A DNA stretch of 64,000 bases. It comes from Chitinophaga sp. Its GTDB lineage: Bacteria > Bacteroidota > Bacteroidia > Chitinophagales > Chitinophagaceae. Under the pieces are notes generated by a model, which saw nothing but the letters and a program-made list of their open reading frames with translations, was not told the DNA's origin and searched no databases. This document shows, one piece after another, positions 27,026 to 36,909 of the stretch; positions within the stretch are counted from its first letter, which is position 1, and each line of letters starts with the position of its first letter. The position numbers were made by a program, and so were the translations under genes. Location: NCBI RefSeq assembly GCF_019236475.1, contig NZ_JAFAIX010000011.1, forward strand, positions 124,001 through 188,000, in the 5' to 3' direction.

Positions 27026-28459
27026 TTAACCTTTATGCACCATTGCTTTCACGGTTTTGCCATGACCAACAGGGATATCCACAAATGAAATGGCATTTCC
27101 ATTGTTATCGATCATATGCTGTGCTTTTATGAAGACCTGATCTGCCTTAATACTTTTGTAATTTCCTACAAAAGCTGCACGCCATAATACATCGTGTTTT
27201 CCTTGATTTTTAAGAATGGTGGAGGAGGAAGTATGTTGTAGGGAGATGGAAGTCCCTAATAACTGTACATCACTCAAAGAAGCGGTGGTGGTGTGGCTTC
27301 CCCTGTATAAAGTGGTAATACGATTATTATCCGCATCGGGATTTATCCCCATTAATCCACGTACAATTCCTTCCACTACACCAAAAGAAACTTCCGGATA
27401 TTCCCGTCTCTCTGTAGCAGGGTTGCTAAGTAATCGAATGTAGTCCAATGCCTGCTGCCAATAGCCCTCCCGGAAAAGAATCACGGGCATATAAGACATC
27501 GTTTCCACATTCCATTTACCATTCAGCAAATGCTCGATGGTTTTCTTCCGACGTGTAGCATCGTGCAACGCATCAAACCAAAGCAGAAACATCTCCCCTT
27601 CTCCTGTTCCAAATTTTCCAGCACCTGTATAGTAAGTGTAATAGCGCGATGCAGAGGCATTCCACCACTGCCCCTCTATCAACTGGCGATACACCTCCGC
27701 TTTCTTTCGGAATTCAACTGCAGCAGCGGTATCACCATTTGCAGCCTGGATGCTGGAATAGGACAACATACCGCGATAAATCGTAGCTATCAAGTCCACT
27801 CCTACCTTCAGATCCCCCACATTTTCTACATAGGAAGCCAAGCCCCTACAACGATGAAAATAATCCTGGGCATTGAAAGGCGACGGTGCATTTGGATGCA
27901 AGGGCCTCGACATTAAAGCTTCTGGCTGTAGTATCCATTTTCGTATATACTCCTCCGTAGTTTTGTTGAAGAACTCCTTAAACGCTGGATCTGCGATGTA
28001 CGTTTTATCTCCCGTCCATTGAAATAACTTCCAAGAGGCGTACATGATATCGAAATTTGCATTCAGGTTATACCAGAATTCGTGGTCATTTCGATAATCT
28101 TCAGGGGCCGGTTTTCCGAATTTATTAATCTCCCAATAAGAGCACCAGTCTTTGCTTTCAGAGATATTCCGTACAAAGGAGGAGAGCATATTTTTATTTT
28201 CCCTATCCATTCCACAAATAGCTGCACCGATAGTCTGGTGCGCTACATCCCGCATACAGTACGCATCGCGGGAAGGTAATGCGGCTTCATACCAGGGACC
28301 TACGGGGTCTGATGGATTCCCCCGATAATGAAGCGCCATCTGCACGGCCCAGTTGTACGATTGTTGTAAAGAAGTATCGCTGCTGGTGAATTTCGCAGGT
28401 CCTTGCGCTTGTAGAAAGAACGGGCAAAAAACCGTTACCAATAAAAGTAATTGCTTCAT
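27026..28459 (-). CDS. Secreted (alpha/alpha)6-barrel glycosidase-like protein
   Basis: About 477 aa with a signal peptide (MKQLLLLVTVFCPFFLQAQ). The body is helical with aromatic-rich loops typical of six-hairpin glycosidases: SRDAYCMRDVAHQTIGA, WSYW-type CSYWEINKFGKPAPEDYRND and YFHRCRGLASYV. Such folds cover trehalase, rhamnosidase and GH63-like enzymes, and I cannot fix the family. A short beta domain follows at the C-terminus. It lies directly after the GH27 gene in a SusCD operon, so it probably trims the same galactose-containing glycan. Start: the second of two close Met codons is preferred. Confidence 0.7.
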   Translation of the reverse strand: MKQLLLLVTVFCPFFLQAQGPAKFTSSDTSLQQSYNWAVQMALHYRGNPSDPVGPWYEAALPSRDAYCMRDVAHQTIGAAICGMDRENKNMLSSFVRNISESKDWCSYWEINKFGKPAPEDYRNDHEFWYNLNANFDIMYASWKLFQWTGDKTYIADPAFKEFFNKTTEEYIRKWILQPEALMSRPLHPNAPSPFNAQDYFHRCRGLASYVENVGDLKVGVDLIATIYRGMLSYSSIQAANGDTAAAVEFRKKAEVYRQLIEGQWWNASASRYYTYYTGAGKFGTGEGEMFLLWFDALHDATRRKKTIEHLLNGKWNVETMSYMPVILFREGYWQQALDYIRLLSNPATERREYPEVSFGVVEGIVRGLMGINPDADNNRITTLYRGSHTTTASLSDVQLLGTSISLQHTSSSTILKNQGKHDVLWRAAFVGNYKSIKADQVFIKAQHMIDNNGNAISFVDIPVGHGKTVKAMVHKG

Positions 28460-28465
28460 GATCAA

Positions 28466-29668
28466 TTATTTCTTTAACCGGAACATCACAATGTCATGAG
28501 ATTTAATGCTAGCATTGAAAGGCTTCTCTGTTGTGCCTTCATTCTTATGGGACCAGACATTATACAAGGTGTAGCGAGCTTTGTTGTCTAGCGTATGATG
28601 AAAAATATTATCCACCACTGGTGTTTGCTGCCAGTTGAAGCTGACTGCTTTTTCTTTGCTACCACGATTCAGGAAGCAAACGGCCCAATCGCCATGTTGC
28701 AAGGGTTTAAACCAAATTTGCAGACTATCCTTATCAGAAAATTTAAATCCCTGTATCCCCATTGGGTCCTGATCAATAGCGATAACATCTTTATTGGTAA
28801 GGATTTCCTTCGTTTGAGGCGTCATCTTGCGAATGTCATTCCCAGCCATCAGCGGCGCCGCCATCATGGCCCATAAAGAGAAATGTGTTCTGTCTTCTGA
28901 TAAGGTCATACCATTTCCCACTTCCAGCATATCCGGATCATTCCAATGATCTGGGCCTGCATATCTGCGCAGGGTATCCTGCAAGTCCGAAATTCGCATT
29001 ACACTCAAAGCATTCCAGGTACCGTGGTTATGAACTGAGTCAAAGACTTGCCAGATATCTTCTGTAGTTCTCCAGAGTTGGCCAACAGGTGCGCCCCATT
29101 CCCAGGGTTTATTCACGCCCCATTCGCAGATACTGAAAATCATAGGATGACCTGCCTTACGCAATGCATTACTCATAGTGGTATAAGCCTCTTGGGCATT
29201 GATTCCTTTCGTATTACACCAATCGTATTTCAGGTAATCGATATTCCAGGCGGCATAATTCCTGGCATCCTGGTATTCATATCCGCGCGTGCCAGGATAT
29301 TTAGCACAGGTGAGTGTTCCAGCGCAATTGTACATACCAAACTTTAACCCTTTCGCATGTACGTAATCCACCACGGCACGCAATCCATGTGGAAATTTCT
29401 TTGGATCGGGCACGAGGTTACCAAGACTATCCCTTTCCATGGCCATCCATCCATCGTCGAGAACGAGGTAGTTGTATCCGGCATCTTTCATGCCTGAATT
29501 TACTAGCTGGTCCGCCATTTCCATGATCATCTTTTCGTTGATGTCTACCTGGAAAGTGTTCCAGCTATTCCAGCCCATTGGCGGCGTTGGCGCAAGTCCT
29601 TCGAATTTCTGAGCGGAGGCTGTTTGGGTTAAAGCCAATCCCAGCATCCATATCATCCATTTTTTCAT
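28466..29668 (-). CDS. Alpha-galactosidase, family GH27
   Basis: 400 aa with signal peptide (1-20, ending ASAQ). The GH27 hallmark TPPMGWNSWNTF opens the barrel; YLVLDDGW and the nucleophile motif YLKYDWC (D149) follow, and the acid/base Asp is probably D204 in WRTTEDI. HWNDPDMLEVGNG is also conserved. Retaining enzyme that removes terminal alpha-1,6- or 1,3-galactose from oligosaccharides or galactomannan. Lacks extra carbohydrate-binding modules. Located in the periplasm or at the surface as part of the SusCD locus. Confidence 0.95.
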   Translation of the reverse strand: MKKWMIWMLGLALTQTASAQKFEGLAPTPPMGWNSWNTFQVDINEKMIMEMADQLVNSGMKDAGYNYLVLDDGWMAMERDSLGNLVPDPKKFPHGLRAVVDYVHAKGLKFGMYNCAGTLTCAKYPGTRGYEYQDARNYAAWNIDYLKYDWCNTKGINAQEAYTTMSNALRKAGHPMIFSICEWGVNKPWEWGAPVGQLWRTTEDIWQVFDSVHNHGTWNALSVMRISDLQDTLRRYAGPDHWNDPDMLEVGNGMTLSEDRTHFSLWAMMAAPLMAGNDIRKMTPQTKEILTNKDVIAIDQDPMGIQGFKFSDKDSLQIWFKPLQHGDWAVCFLNRGSKEKAVSFNWQQTPVVDNIFHHTLDNKARYTLYNVWSHKNEGTTEKPFNASIKSHDIVMFRLKK

Positions 29669-29724
29669 ATCAGTGTGAATTATGCTAGTTCAATTATTGA
29701 TTACCTATTCTGTTCCAGGAGCAA

Positions 29725-31407
29725 TTAATTGTATCCTGGATTTTGTTGTAGATTGGTTCTTCTGATTTCTTCTCTTGGAATAGGAAGCAGATAATGTTGC
29801 GGCAGGAAGCGTCTGTCCTGTACTTTAATGTAGGAATAGGTCTTAGTACCATCCGCATTTTTGATGATCTTCATCCCTCCTAAAGGCTTATTCTCTGTAG
29901 CATCGGCAATCTTCCAGCGACGTACATCATAGTAACGATGCCCTTCCAAACAAAGTTCCACCTGTCTTTCATTCTGTATTTTTTTCAGTAGATCAGGTCC
30001 GGTCAGGGTGCCAGGGAGATCATTCACAATACCTGCACGATGACGCAGTAAATCTAAGTAGTGACGAGCATCCGCCTCATTCTTAAGCTGGTACTGCGCT
30101 TCCGCATAGTTCAAGTATATTTCGGATAAACGAGCGATGATCCAAAACTTATTCGTTTGTGTCTCTACGTTATAGTTATAAGTAGTATCCTGATATTTAC
30201 GAAAACTGTAACGGGTAAGACTGGCATTCCAGGTATCCCAGCCCTGCTGAGAATCCAAACCTCCTTCATACATTTCCGCTACATTGCTGTGACCTGCGTT
30301 GTACCTGTCTTTGAAGAATTCAGCACGACCATAAGGGAGCCCATCGCAAATAATATCGCTGTAAAAACGGGCATCCCTGTTGGCATAAGGATGTTGGGGA
30401 TCATATCCGGAAGTTGGATCGGTTATATCTTTTCCATCTGCAGTCCCGAATGCATCCACCAGGTTCTGGCTAGGGGCAAATGAAGACCAGCCATGGTAAC
30501 CATTAGGCGCCATAAACATTTCTACACCTTGGAAAGCATCCCACATATATTGTTTGCTACCAGCTCTTGTCATAATGAGTTCTGGGTTTCTGGTGGTAAA
30601 CATGTCGGCATAATTACCAGTATACAACTGGTATCCCGGTAGATCAATTACTGCTTTGGCGGCATCAGCAGCCAGTTGCCATTTTTTGGAATCATTGGAA
30701 GGATTCCATAACGGACTGGCGGCATATAACAATACTCTGGATTTCAAGGCCAGCGCGGCGGCTTTGGTAGCGCGTCCCAGTTCACCAGCGGAGTTGGCAT
30801 AACTAGCTGGCAACACTGCGGCGGCCGCATCACATTCCCCTACAATGAATGTTACACAATCATCGAAACTACTGCGTTGCATATCAAATTTGCTGTTCAG
30901 ATCAAATGGCTTCGTTACCAAAGGCACCCCGCCATAATCACTGATAAGTCGAAAATAGCCATAGGCACGCAGATAGGTAATTTCCGCTTTGAGGCGACTT
31001 CTCACAGTTGAATCACCTGGTACATTATCGATTTTAGAAAGGAAAGTATTACAGTCTTGTATTCGCTTGTAAGTTTCCTGCCAGATATCAAAATTGTTCA
31101 GGTTATCAGGCGTTAATGAACCGGAGTTCATGATGGAAGCATTGTAATCATCAAATTTATTGAATGCTTCATCACAGGCGGAAGACAAAGCCCATGATCG
31201 ATTGGTTAGTTTATCCCAATAGTGGCCAGGGTTTGGCAGGATGGTATATTGAAAATCTGCAAAAGCCTCCGCCAACTTCATATCTTTCCATACGGACTGA
31301 TCTGAAAATGAATCCAGTGGTATCTTGTTCAGCACATCTTTCTGGCAGGCCATCATACTACAAGCGGCCAGTAATGCAACTCCTAAATTCCTATATAAAC
31401 TTTTCAC
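29725..31407 (-). CDS. SusD/RagB-type glycan-binding lipoprotein
   Basis: 560 aa. Lipoprotein signal with lipobox LLAACSMMAC (Cys21), so it is surface-anchored. TPR-like helices and a SusD C-terminal end NERQVELCLEGHRYYDVRRWK and LPIPREEI are typical. It forms the lid of the SusC transporter and binds the incoming glycan. It is downstream of its SusC partner (36 bp) and upstream of the GH27 gene. Confidence 0.93.
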   Translation of the reverse strand: MKSLYRNLGVALLAACSMMACQKDVLNKIPLDSFSDQSVWKDMKLAEAFADFQYTILPNPGHYWDKLTNRSWALSSACDEAFNKFDDYNASIMNSGSLTPDNLNNFDIWQETYKRIQDCNTFLSKIDNVPGDSTVRSRLKAEITYLRAYGYFRLISDYGGVPLVTKPFDLNSKFDMQRSSFDDCVTFIVGECDAAAAVLPASYANSAGELGRATKAAALALKSRVLLYAASPLWNPSNDSKKWQLAADAAKAVIDLPGYQLYTGNYADMFTTRNPELIMTRAGSKQYMWDAFQGVEMFMAPNGYHGWSSFAPSQNLVDAFGTADGKDITDPTSGYDPQHPYANRDARFYSDIICDGLPYGRAEFFKDRYNAGHSNVAEMYEGGLDSQQGWDTWNASLTRYSFRKYQDTTYNYNVETQTNKFWIIARLSEIYLNYAEAQYQLKNEADARHYLDLLRHRAGIVNDLPGTLTGPDLLKKIQNERQVELCLEGHRYYDVRRWKIADATENKPLGGMKIIKNADGTKTYSYIKVQDRRFLPQHYLLPIPREEIRRTNLQQNPGYN

Positions 31408-31443
31408 GATTAGTAGATTTAAGCGTACACGAATAAAATAGAA

Positions 31444-34400
31444 TTACAGCCCAATGCTGATTCCAGCCCGATAGGTTCTTGTCTGTGGATAATTGATACC
31501 CGTGATGTTATTCGTTTCTGGGTCACGGTTGAATTTCCTCATGTGGTCAATGGAAAAGAGGTTGAATCCACTAACGAATACGCGTATATTTTCAATGCCA
31601 ATGCGACTATAAACACTTTTCGGGATCATATAGGACAACTGCGCAGATTTCAATCTGATGAAAGAAGCATCCATCAGCCAGAAGTCGGCGTACACGGAGT
31701 TTCGCGGATCTTTTGAATTGAAAGCACGAGGGTAAGCAGCATCTGGATTATTTGGCGTCCATCTGTTGTCGTATAGCCATTGTGGTGGGGCTACTACTGA
31801 ACCTTGCATCTGAGGAAGGATCAATTGTTTTGCCATGGTTTGACCCGCCCATACGAGATCTAAAGACAATCCTTTATAACTGGCTCCCATCGTAACACCG
31901 CCTACAATTTGTGGAAACGCAGACTCAGGAATACGCACCTGATCATCAGAAGTAATGTTGCCATCGCCATTTTTATCCACGATCCATAAATCGCCAGGAG
32001 CTGCGCCGGCCATATGCGGAGAATTAGCCACTTCTTCTTTAGTGCGGTAAATTCCTTTCGTCTGGTATACCAACCAGGAACCGATTGGCAGTCCGGTAGT
32101 TTTTTGATAATCAGGAATATTAGGCGCTTCGTCTTTGAAGATCACTTTACTTTTAGCATAGGTAAAGTTGAAGCCTACATTATATTTCACCTCACCTACA
32201 CTGCTGTTATAGTTAACGATGAAGTCTACTCCTCTATTAAGCGTTCTACCGATGTTTTCATCAGGCAGAGTCATACCGGAATAGTAAGGTACGGATGCGT
32301 TTCTTGGCGCCAGGATATCTTTGCGAAGATTACGGAAATAATCAACGGTTACACTCAGTTTGTTATTTAAGAGAACTGCATCCAGACCAAAGTTTCTCGT
32401 GTCTTGCTTTTCCCACGTGATATTGATATTAGGAACAGAAGCGAGATAGAGGGCCGTTGCTTCTGAATAGTTAGGTCCGAAGAAAGTATAATATTCTTTC
32501 GGGGAACCCCAGTAATCGGAAGACATATTGCTTACGAGAGAATATCTAGCGAGATACAGGTATTTCGCCACCGCATCACTTCCCATAATCCCCCAGGATG
32601 CACGCAATTTCAGGTTATCCACAAAATGGATATTGTCTTTGAAGAAGTTTTCTTCTGAAATACGCCAGCCGAGAGACACAGAAGGGAACATCCCCCATTG
32701 TTTACCTTTCGGGAAATTAAAGGAGCCATTATAGCGGCCAACCACTTCTGCCAAATATTTATCAGCATAGGAATAAGATAGTCTGCCGAGATAACTTTCC
32801 CTACCATCCTGCGTAGCACTACCTGTTGCAGACTGATCTACTGCGCTCCCAGTAAACAACTGATCCAACTGATCGCTCACCAGATTTTTTCTGAAAGCAG
32901 TGGTACGTCTAAAATTGGAAGTGGTTTGTTCATAACCCAGGAAAGCATTGAAGGTATGTTTTCCAAAAGTTCTGTCAAATGCCACTTTATAGAAGTAAGT
33001 ATTTTCATTGTACACTCTTTCATCCTGTGTCAGGCTGAGAATGGCAGTACTGCTGCGCTGATTGTTATAGGTATTAGTAGCCAGGCTGAAAGAATACGCA
33101 TCCCAAGGGCGAGTAAAGATCTTTTCACTGCGAAGACGGTAATCAAAAGCCATATAACCGCTAACAGAGAGACCTTTCAGGATAGAAGGCAACTGCCAGT
33201 CGAATCCTACTTTGGGTTGTACGAACAGGTCAGTAACGTTATCATAGCCAGTTTGAGAAGAGGTCATCAGGTAAGGGTTACGGCCATTCGCAATACCAGC
33301 AGAAGGGAGGCCGTTGGTCCAATGTACCGGGATAAACGGATACATACTTACCGTTTCATGCAGGATACTATTGGGAGAAATAGCTGGGTATTGCCGTTCT
33401 TCTTTCCTGGCAGCCATATCAAATGTCAGTTTCAGATTTTTAGAAACATTCGCATCAATATTGGAGCGCAGGTTATAGTTTTTGAAGTTTTCGTCACTAT
33501 TAGCCCAGTTGCTTTGCTGAGAGAGGTATTGGCCGGAGATAAAGAATTTCACGGCTTCAGACCCTCCACGAACAGAAAGGCTATGATTAGTGGCTGGCGC
33601 ATTCTTTCTGAACACTGCTTTCTGCCAGTCGGTGCTGGTATAATTCGGATCGTTGCCGGCTTTGTACTTATCGATATCCGCCTGCGTATAAGGCAAAGTG
33701 CTACCCAGGTTGCTGTTTAGTTCATTGTAGTAAGTCATGTACTGCCAGGAGTTTACGCGGTGATCCATCCTAGTCAGTTGTTGCAGGTCATAAGACCCTT
33801 CATAAGAAATCTGTGGCTTACCTGCCTTACCTCTTTTGGTGGTCACGAGAATGGCGCCATTCGCGGAACGAACACCATAAATAGCCGCAGACGCATCTTT
33901 CAGCACCGTAACACTTTCGATATCGTTGGGATTGAGTCGATCTATATTTCTGTCTGGAATACCATCTATCAATATCAGCGGGTCCACACCACCACTGAAG
34001 GAGTTGAAACCCCTGATATATAAAGAAGAGTTATCATCACCTGGCCGGCCAGAACGGTTGTTCGCAATGACGCCGGGTACATGACCTGCAAAAGCATTGG
34101 TAACGTTGGCGCTAGGTACTTTCGCCATTTCTTCCCCTTTCAAAAGGGCCACGGAGCCAGTCAGGGTGGCTTTCTTCTGGGTACCATATCCGACTACCAC
34201 TACTTCCTGTTGCTGTGATACCAGGCGTTTCATCACTACGGTAACGAATAAACTTTTACCGAGGAGGACTTCCTGTTTTTCCATCCCCAGGAATGAAAAT
34301 ACCAGGATGCCGGATGCGTTGTCCGGAGCGCTGATCTGGAATTCCCCGTTATCCTTGGTCACAGTACCAGCGGTCTGACCTTTAACTTGTACGGTTACGC

Positions 34401-34884
34401 CGATTAATGGATCTCCTTTTTCGTCCGTCACTCTACCGCGAATAGATACTGGTGGTGGCATCGATTTTTCCGAAGCCATGCTCTCCGTATGGTTTTCCGG
34501 TTTACGGACAATAATCGTTTTGTCGATGATTTCATAAGTAACAGGTTGATGGCGGAAACAGAGTTTCAGTACTTCTTCCACCTGTACTTTGTTCACTTCA
34601 ATGTCTACCCTACCTGCATTTTGTAACAGGTGATCGTTGTAAACGAAGTTGTAACCGCCTTGTCTGCTGATTTCTTTGAAGACAGTTTTTAGCGGTACAT
34701 TTTTCAGTGAGAGTGTAATCGTCTGGGCATTCGTTGCAGCATTTCCCTGTATCACGAACACCAAAAGCAGAATGGTTACCAGCTTCATGGTTAATTTAAT
34801 TTGGGCGAAGCGTCCTTTTGGTACTAGTGGGCGCTGATCGCCACCTCTTTTCATAAAAGTGGAATCACAAAAAACATTTTGCAT
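31444..34884 (-). CDS. SusC-type TonB-dependent transporter with STN domain
   Basis: 1146 aa. A signal sequence follows a long N-terminal lead (MKLVTILLLVFVIQGNAA). Next come an STN signalling domain (about 55-127: TLSLKNVPLKTVFKEIS), a carboxypeptidase-regulatory-like domain (about 147-230: IRGRVTDEKGDPLIGVTV), a plug with VVVGYGTQKKATLTGSV, and a 22-strand barrel ending in YPQTRTYRAGISIGL. It imports the target glycan at TonB expense. The STN domain normally contacts FecR in the periplasm, fitting the FecR/sigma genes upstream. Start could also be an internal Met (residue 11 or 33). Confidence 0.94.
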   Translation of the reverse strand: MQNVFCDSTFMKRGGDQRPLVPKGRFAQIKLTMKLVTILLLVFVIQGNAATNAQTITLSLKNVPLKTVFKEISRQGGYNFVYNDHLLQNAGRVDIEVNKVQVEEVLKLCFRHQPVTYEIIDKTIIVRKPENHTESMASEKSMPPPVSIRGRVTDEKGDPLIGVTVQVKGQTAGTVTKDNGEFQISAPDNASGILVFSFLGMEKQEVLLGKSLFVTVVMKRLVSQQQEVVVVGYGTQKKATLTGSVALLKGEEMAKVPSANVTNAFAGHVPGVIANNRSGRPGDDNSSLYIRGFNSFSGGVDPLILIDGIPDRNIDRLNPNDIESVTVLKDASAAIYGVRSANGAILVTTKRGKAGKPQISYEGSYDLQQLTRMDHRVNSWQYMTYYNELNSNLGSTLPYTQADIDKYKAGNDPNYTSTDWQKAVFRKNAPATNHSLSVRGGSEAVKFFISGQYLSQQSNWANSDENFKNYNLRSNIDANVSKNLKLTFDMAARKEERQYPAISPNSILHETVSMYPFIPVHWTNGLPSAGIANGRNPYLMTSSQTGYDNVTDLFVQPKVGFDWQLPSILKGLSVSGYMAFDYRLRSEKIFTRPWDAYSFSLATNTYNNQRSSTAILSLTQDERVYNENTYFYKVAFDRTFGKHTFNAFLGYEQTTSNFRRTTAFRKNLVSDQLDQLFTGSAVDQSATGSATQDGRESYLGRLSYSYADKYLAEVVGRYNGSFNFPKGKQWGMFPSVSLGWRISEENFFKDNIHFVDNLKLRASWGIMGSDAVAKYLYLARYSLVSNMSSDYWGSPKEYYTFFGPNYSEATALYLASVPNINITWEKQDTRNFGLDAVLLNNKLSVTVDYFRNLRKDILAPRNASVPYYSGMTLPDENIGRTLNRGVDFIVNYNSSVGEVKYNVGFNFTYAKSKVIFKDEAPNIPDYQKTTGLPIGSWLVYQTKGIYRTKEEVANSPHMAGAAPGDLWIVDKNGDGNITSDDQVRIPESAFPQIVGGVTMGASYKGLSLDLVWAGQTMAKQLILPQMQGSVVAPPQWLYDNRWTPNNPDAAYPRAFNSKDPRNSVYADFWLMDASFIRLKSAQLSYMIPKSVYSRIGIENIRVFVSGFNLFSIDHMRKFNRDPETNNITGINYPQTRTYRAGISIGL

Positions 34885-34959
34885 ATTTTTGTTAAGGTTT
34901 GGATGTAAACAATTAGCAGTCCTGAATCGATTGTATAACTGTATGGATCCAACTTTCCG

Positions 34960-34986
34960 CCGGGAAGTGCCGCGAACACTTTCCGG
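34960..34986 (-). other. Hairpin between fecR and susC
   Basis: CCGGGAAGTG and CACTTTCCGG form a ten-base stem with one wobble or mismatch around a 7-nt loop, in the 141-bp gap between FecR and SusC. On the transcribed strand no T run follows, so it is more likely an RNA-processing or stabilising structure than a terminator. Confidence 0.4.
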
Positions 34987-35025
34987 TTTTTTGTTGCATC
35001 AATTTCGTTCTTGCTGATTTTGGTT

Positions 35026-36210
35026 TTATTTTCTTACTATAATTTTCTTTTCTTTCATTTCAAAATGAGCGCCACCGCTGATCTCCATGAATTTCAGCAA
35101 TTTTGACAACGGTACATTTCTGGAGATTTCCATGGTATAGGAATCATTGATGTTATCCTCAAATACCACATCCACATCATACCATCTGCTGATTTGGCGC
35201 ATGATACCATGAATGTCCATTTCATTGTAGGAGAATCGTCCGTTTTTCCAGGCCATGAGCGCATCTATATCCACATGATCTTTTACGGTGATACCTTCTT
35301 TCACGCTGGCCTGCTGACCAGGTTTAATAATCGCCTCTTTGCCTTGATGGGCCACCATTACGCTACCTTCCAGCAAGGTGGTATTCACTGCAGGTTCGTC
35401 GTTATAGGCATTGATATTAAAATGTGTTCCTAGCACTTTTACGGCTACCCCTGCTACTGTTACTGTAAAGGGTTGTGATGGATTTTGGGCCACTTCAAAA
35501 TAGGCTTCGCCTGTTAGTTCCACCTTACGTGTTGTTCCGGTGAAGGTGGTAGGGAATCGGATGGAAGAAGCAGCGTTGAGCCATACATGGCTGCCGTCTG
35601 GCAGCATAATCTGGAATTGCCCGCCACGAGGGGTGGTCACGGTATTGTACACCACCGTAGTGGAAGCCTGTGCTGATGGATCATAGGCGATTTCGCCGGC
35701 CTTTTGTTGCAGCACATTTGTGCCGTTCTGTTTTGCGAGTATTCCTCCTGAGGTACTATCCAATGTTACGCTGCTGCCATCTGCCAGTGTCAAGATAGCT
35801 TTATTGCCACCTGGTTGGTGGTCGTAACGAAATCGTATATCCGTAGCCGTGATATTATTAGGAGTATGCCGATTATATAGGAGACGGTAGGAAACCGTGA
35901 TGGTTAATAGCAATACCACCGCAGCGGCTACAGCTTTCCAAGGGCTGAGACGTTTCCTGATCGGTACCACTTTGGTAGCCCCTTCCTGCAAAGCCGCTTG
36001 TTGGAGGATCGACTGAAAAATCCTGTTTTTGTCTTCCTCATCAACTGGCTGCGCATAGGTATTGCCAGCAAGGGCCTGGTCGATGGGCTGCAACAGTGCT
36101 TCCGGGTGTGCTTCATTACGAAGCATTTCCAGTAGTACTGGCAGTTCTGCTGGAGGGAGTTTATCATCCAGGTATTGTTGCCATAAATGCTGCAGTTGTG
36201 TATGCTCCAT
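35026..36210 (-). CDS. FecR family anti-sigma/transmembrane regulator
   Basis: 394 aa. It has an N-terminal cytoplasmic sigma-binding part (about 1-85), a single membrane helix (about 89-112, AVAAAVVLLLTITVSYRLL), a periplasmic FecR domain (GGQFQIMLPDGSHVWLNAASSI, then GEAYFEVA and PFTVTVAGVAVKVLGTHFNI), and a C-terminal DUF4974-type domain with ISRWYDVDVVFED. It holds the cognate ECF sigma factor until the SusC STN domain signals substrate binding. It lies between its sigma and SusC genes. Confidence 0.95.
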   Translation of the reverse strand: MEHTQLQHLWQQYLDDKLPPAELPVLLEMLRNEAHPEALLQPIDQALAGNTYAQPVDEEDKNRIFQSILQQAALQEGATKVVPIRKRLSPWKAVAAAVVLLLTITVSYRLLYNRHTPNNITATDIRFRYDHQPGGNKAILTLADGSSVTLDSTSGGILAKQNGTNVLQQKAGEIAYDPSAQASTTVVYNTVTTPRGGQFQIMLPDGSHVWLNAASSIRFPTTFTGTTRKVELTGEAYFEVAQNPSQPFTVTVAGVAVKVLGTHFNINAYNDEPAVNTTLLEGSVMVAHQGKEAIIKPGQQASVKEGITVKDHVDIDALMAWKNGRFSYNEMDIHGIMRQISRWYDVDVVFEDNINDSYTMEISRNVPLSKLLKFMEISGGAHFEMKEKKIIVRK

Positions 36211-36297
36211 TTTAAGTGTAAAAAAGACGTTTTATGTCTGGTAATAATAAAGACACTAAAAAAATGGGGAGGTATGAGTGGGGAGACAAATTTTTTT

Positions 36298-36909
36298 TCA
36301 GCGGCTGTGTGCTATACAAAAATAGAAGAGGAGTAATAGTTCCAGGGTAGCATGATGACGCAGGTATCCACGAATAACATGTAAGGCTTTATTCATATGG
36401 CTTTTCACGGTATGGACAGATATATGCAGGGCAGTGGCAATTTCTTCTTGGCTCAGGCCTTGGTGGCGGCTCAATCTATAGATGGTACGTTGTTGGGGAG
36501 GGAGTTGGTCTACGGCTTTATCTACCAGCTTTTCCAGTTCTGAGAAAAGCAGGCGCTTGTCTGGCGTTTCGGTGGCCAATGCAGTGGCATTGACATAATC
36601 CAAGAGATGATCCGTGAAGGCTTCTACTTTAATATTGCGTCGGAATTCGTTGTAGATATGGTTACGGGCGATGGTAAAGAGGTAGCCTTCAAACTTTTCT
36701 ACGACTGCGAGTTTTTCTCTTTTGACCCATATCCTGATAAATACGTCTTGGGACATTTCTTCGGCCAGGTCTGGGGATTTGGTTAATACTAACGCTACCC
36801 CATATACGGTATCCCAATAACGATCAAAGATTTGCCTGAAGGCAGATTCATCTCCTTCAGCCACTCTTTTCAGCACTTCTGCTTCGTTGTATATCAGAAC
36901 AGTTGGCAA
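36298..36909 (-). CDS. ECF RNA polymerase sigma factor
   Basis: 203 aa. Region 2 (about 19-85: DESAFRQIFDRYWDTVYGVAL, DLAEEMSQDVFIRIW) and region 4 (about 125-180: LPPQQRTIYRLSRHQGLSQEEIATALHISVHTVKSH) are both complete. It belongs to the FecI-like/Bacteroidota sigma-70 group. It probably drives the SusCD-GH27 operon when released by FecR. A hydrophobic C-terminal tail (LELLLLFYFCIA) is unusual for a soluble sigma and could touch the membrane. Confidence 0.95.
   Translation of the reverse strand: MPTVLIYNEAEVLKRVAEGDESAFRQIFDRYWDTVYGVALVLTKSPDLAEEMSQDVFIRIWVKREKLAVVEKFEGYLFTIARNHIYNEFRRNIKVEAFTDHLLDYVNATALATETPDKRLLFSELEKLVDKAVDQLPPQQRTIYRLSRHQGLSQEEIATALHISVHTVKSHMNKALHVIRGYLRHHATLELLLLFYFCIAHSR

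Noticed and set aside
34920-34935. AATCGATT upstream of the first SusC as a LacI-type operator
   Set aside because: Only the 8-bp core matches, the arms do not, and this locus already has sigma/FecR control.
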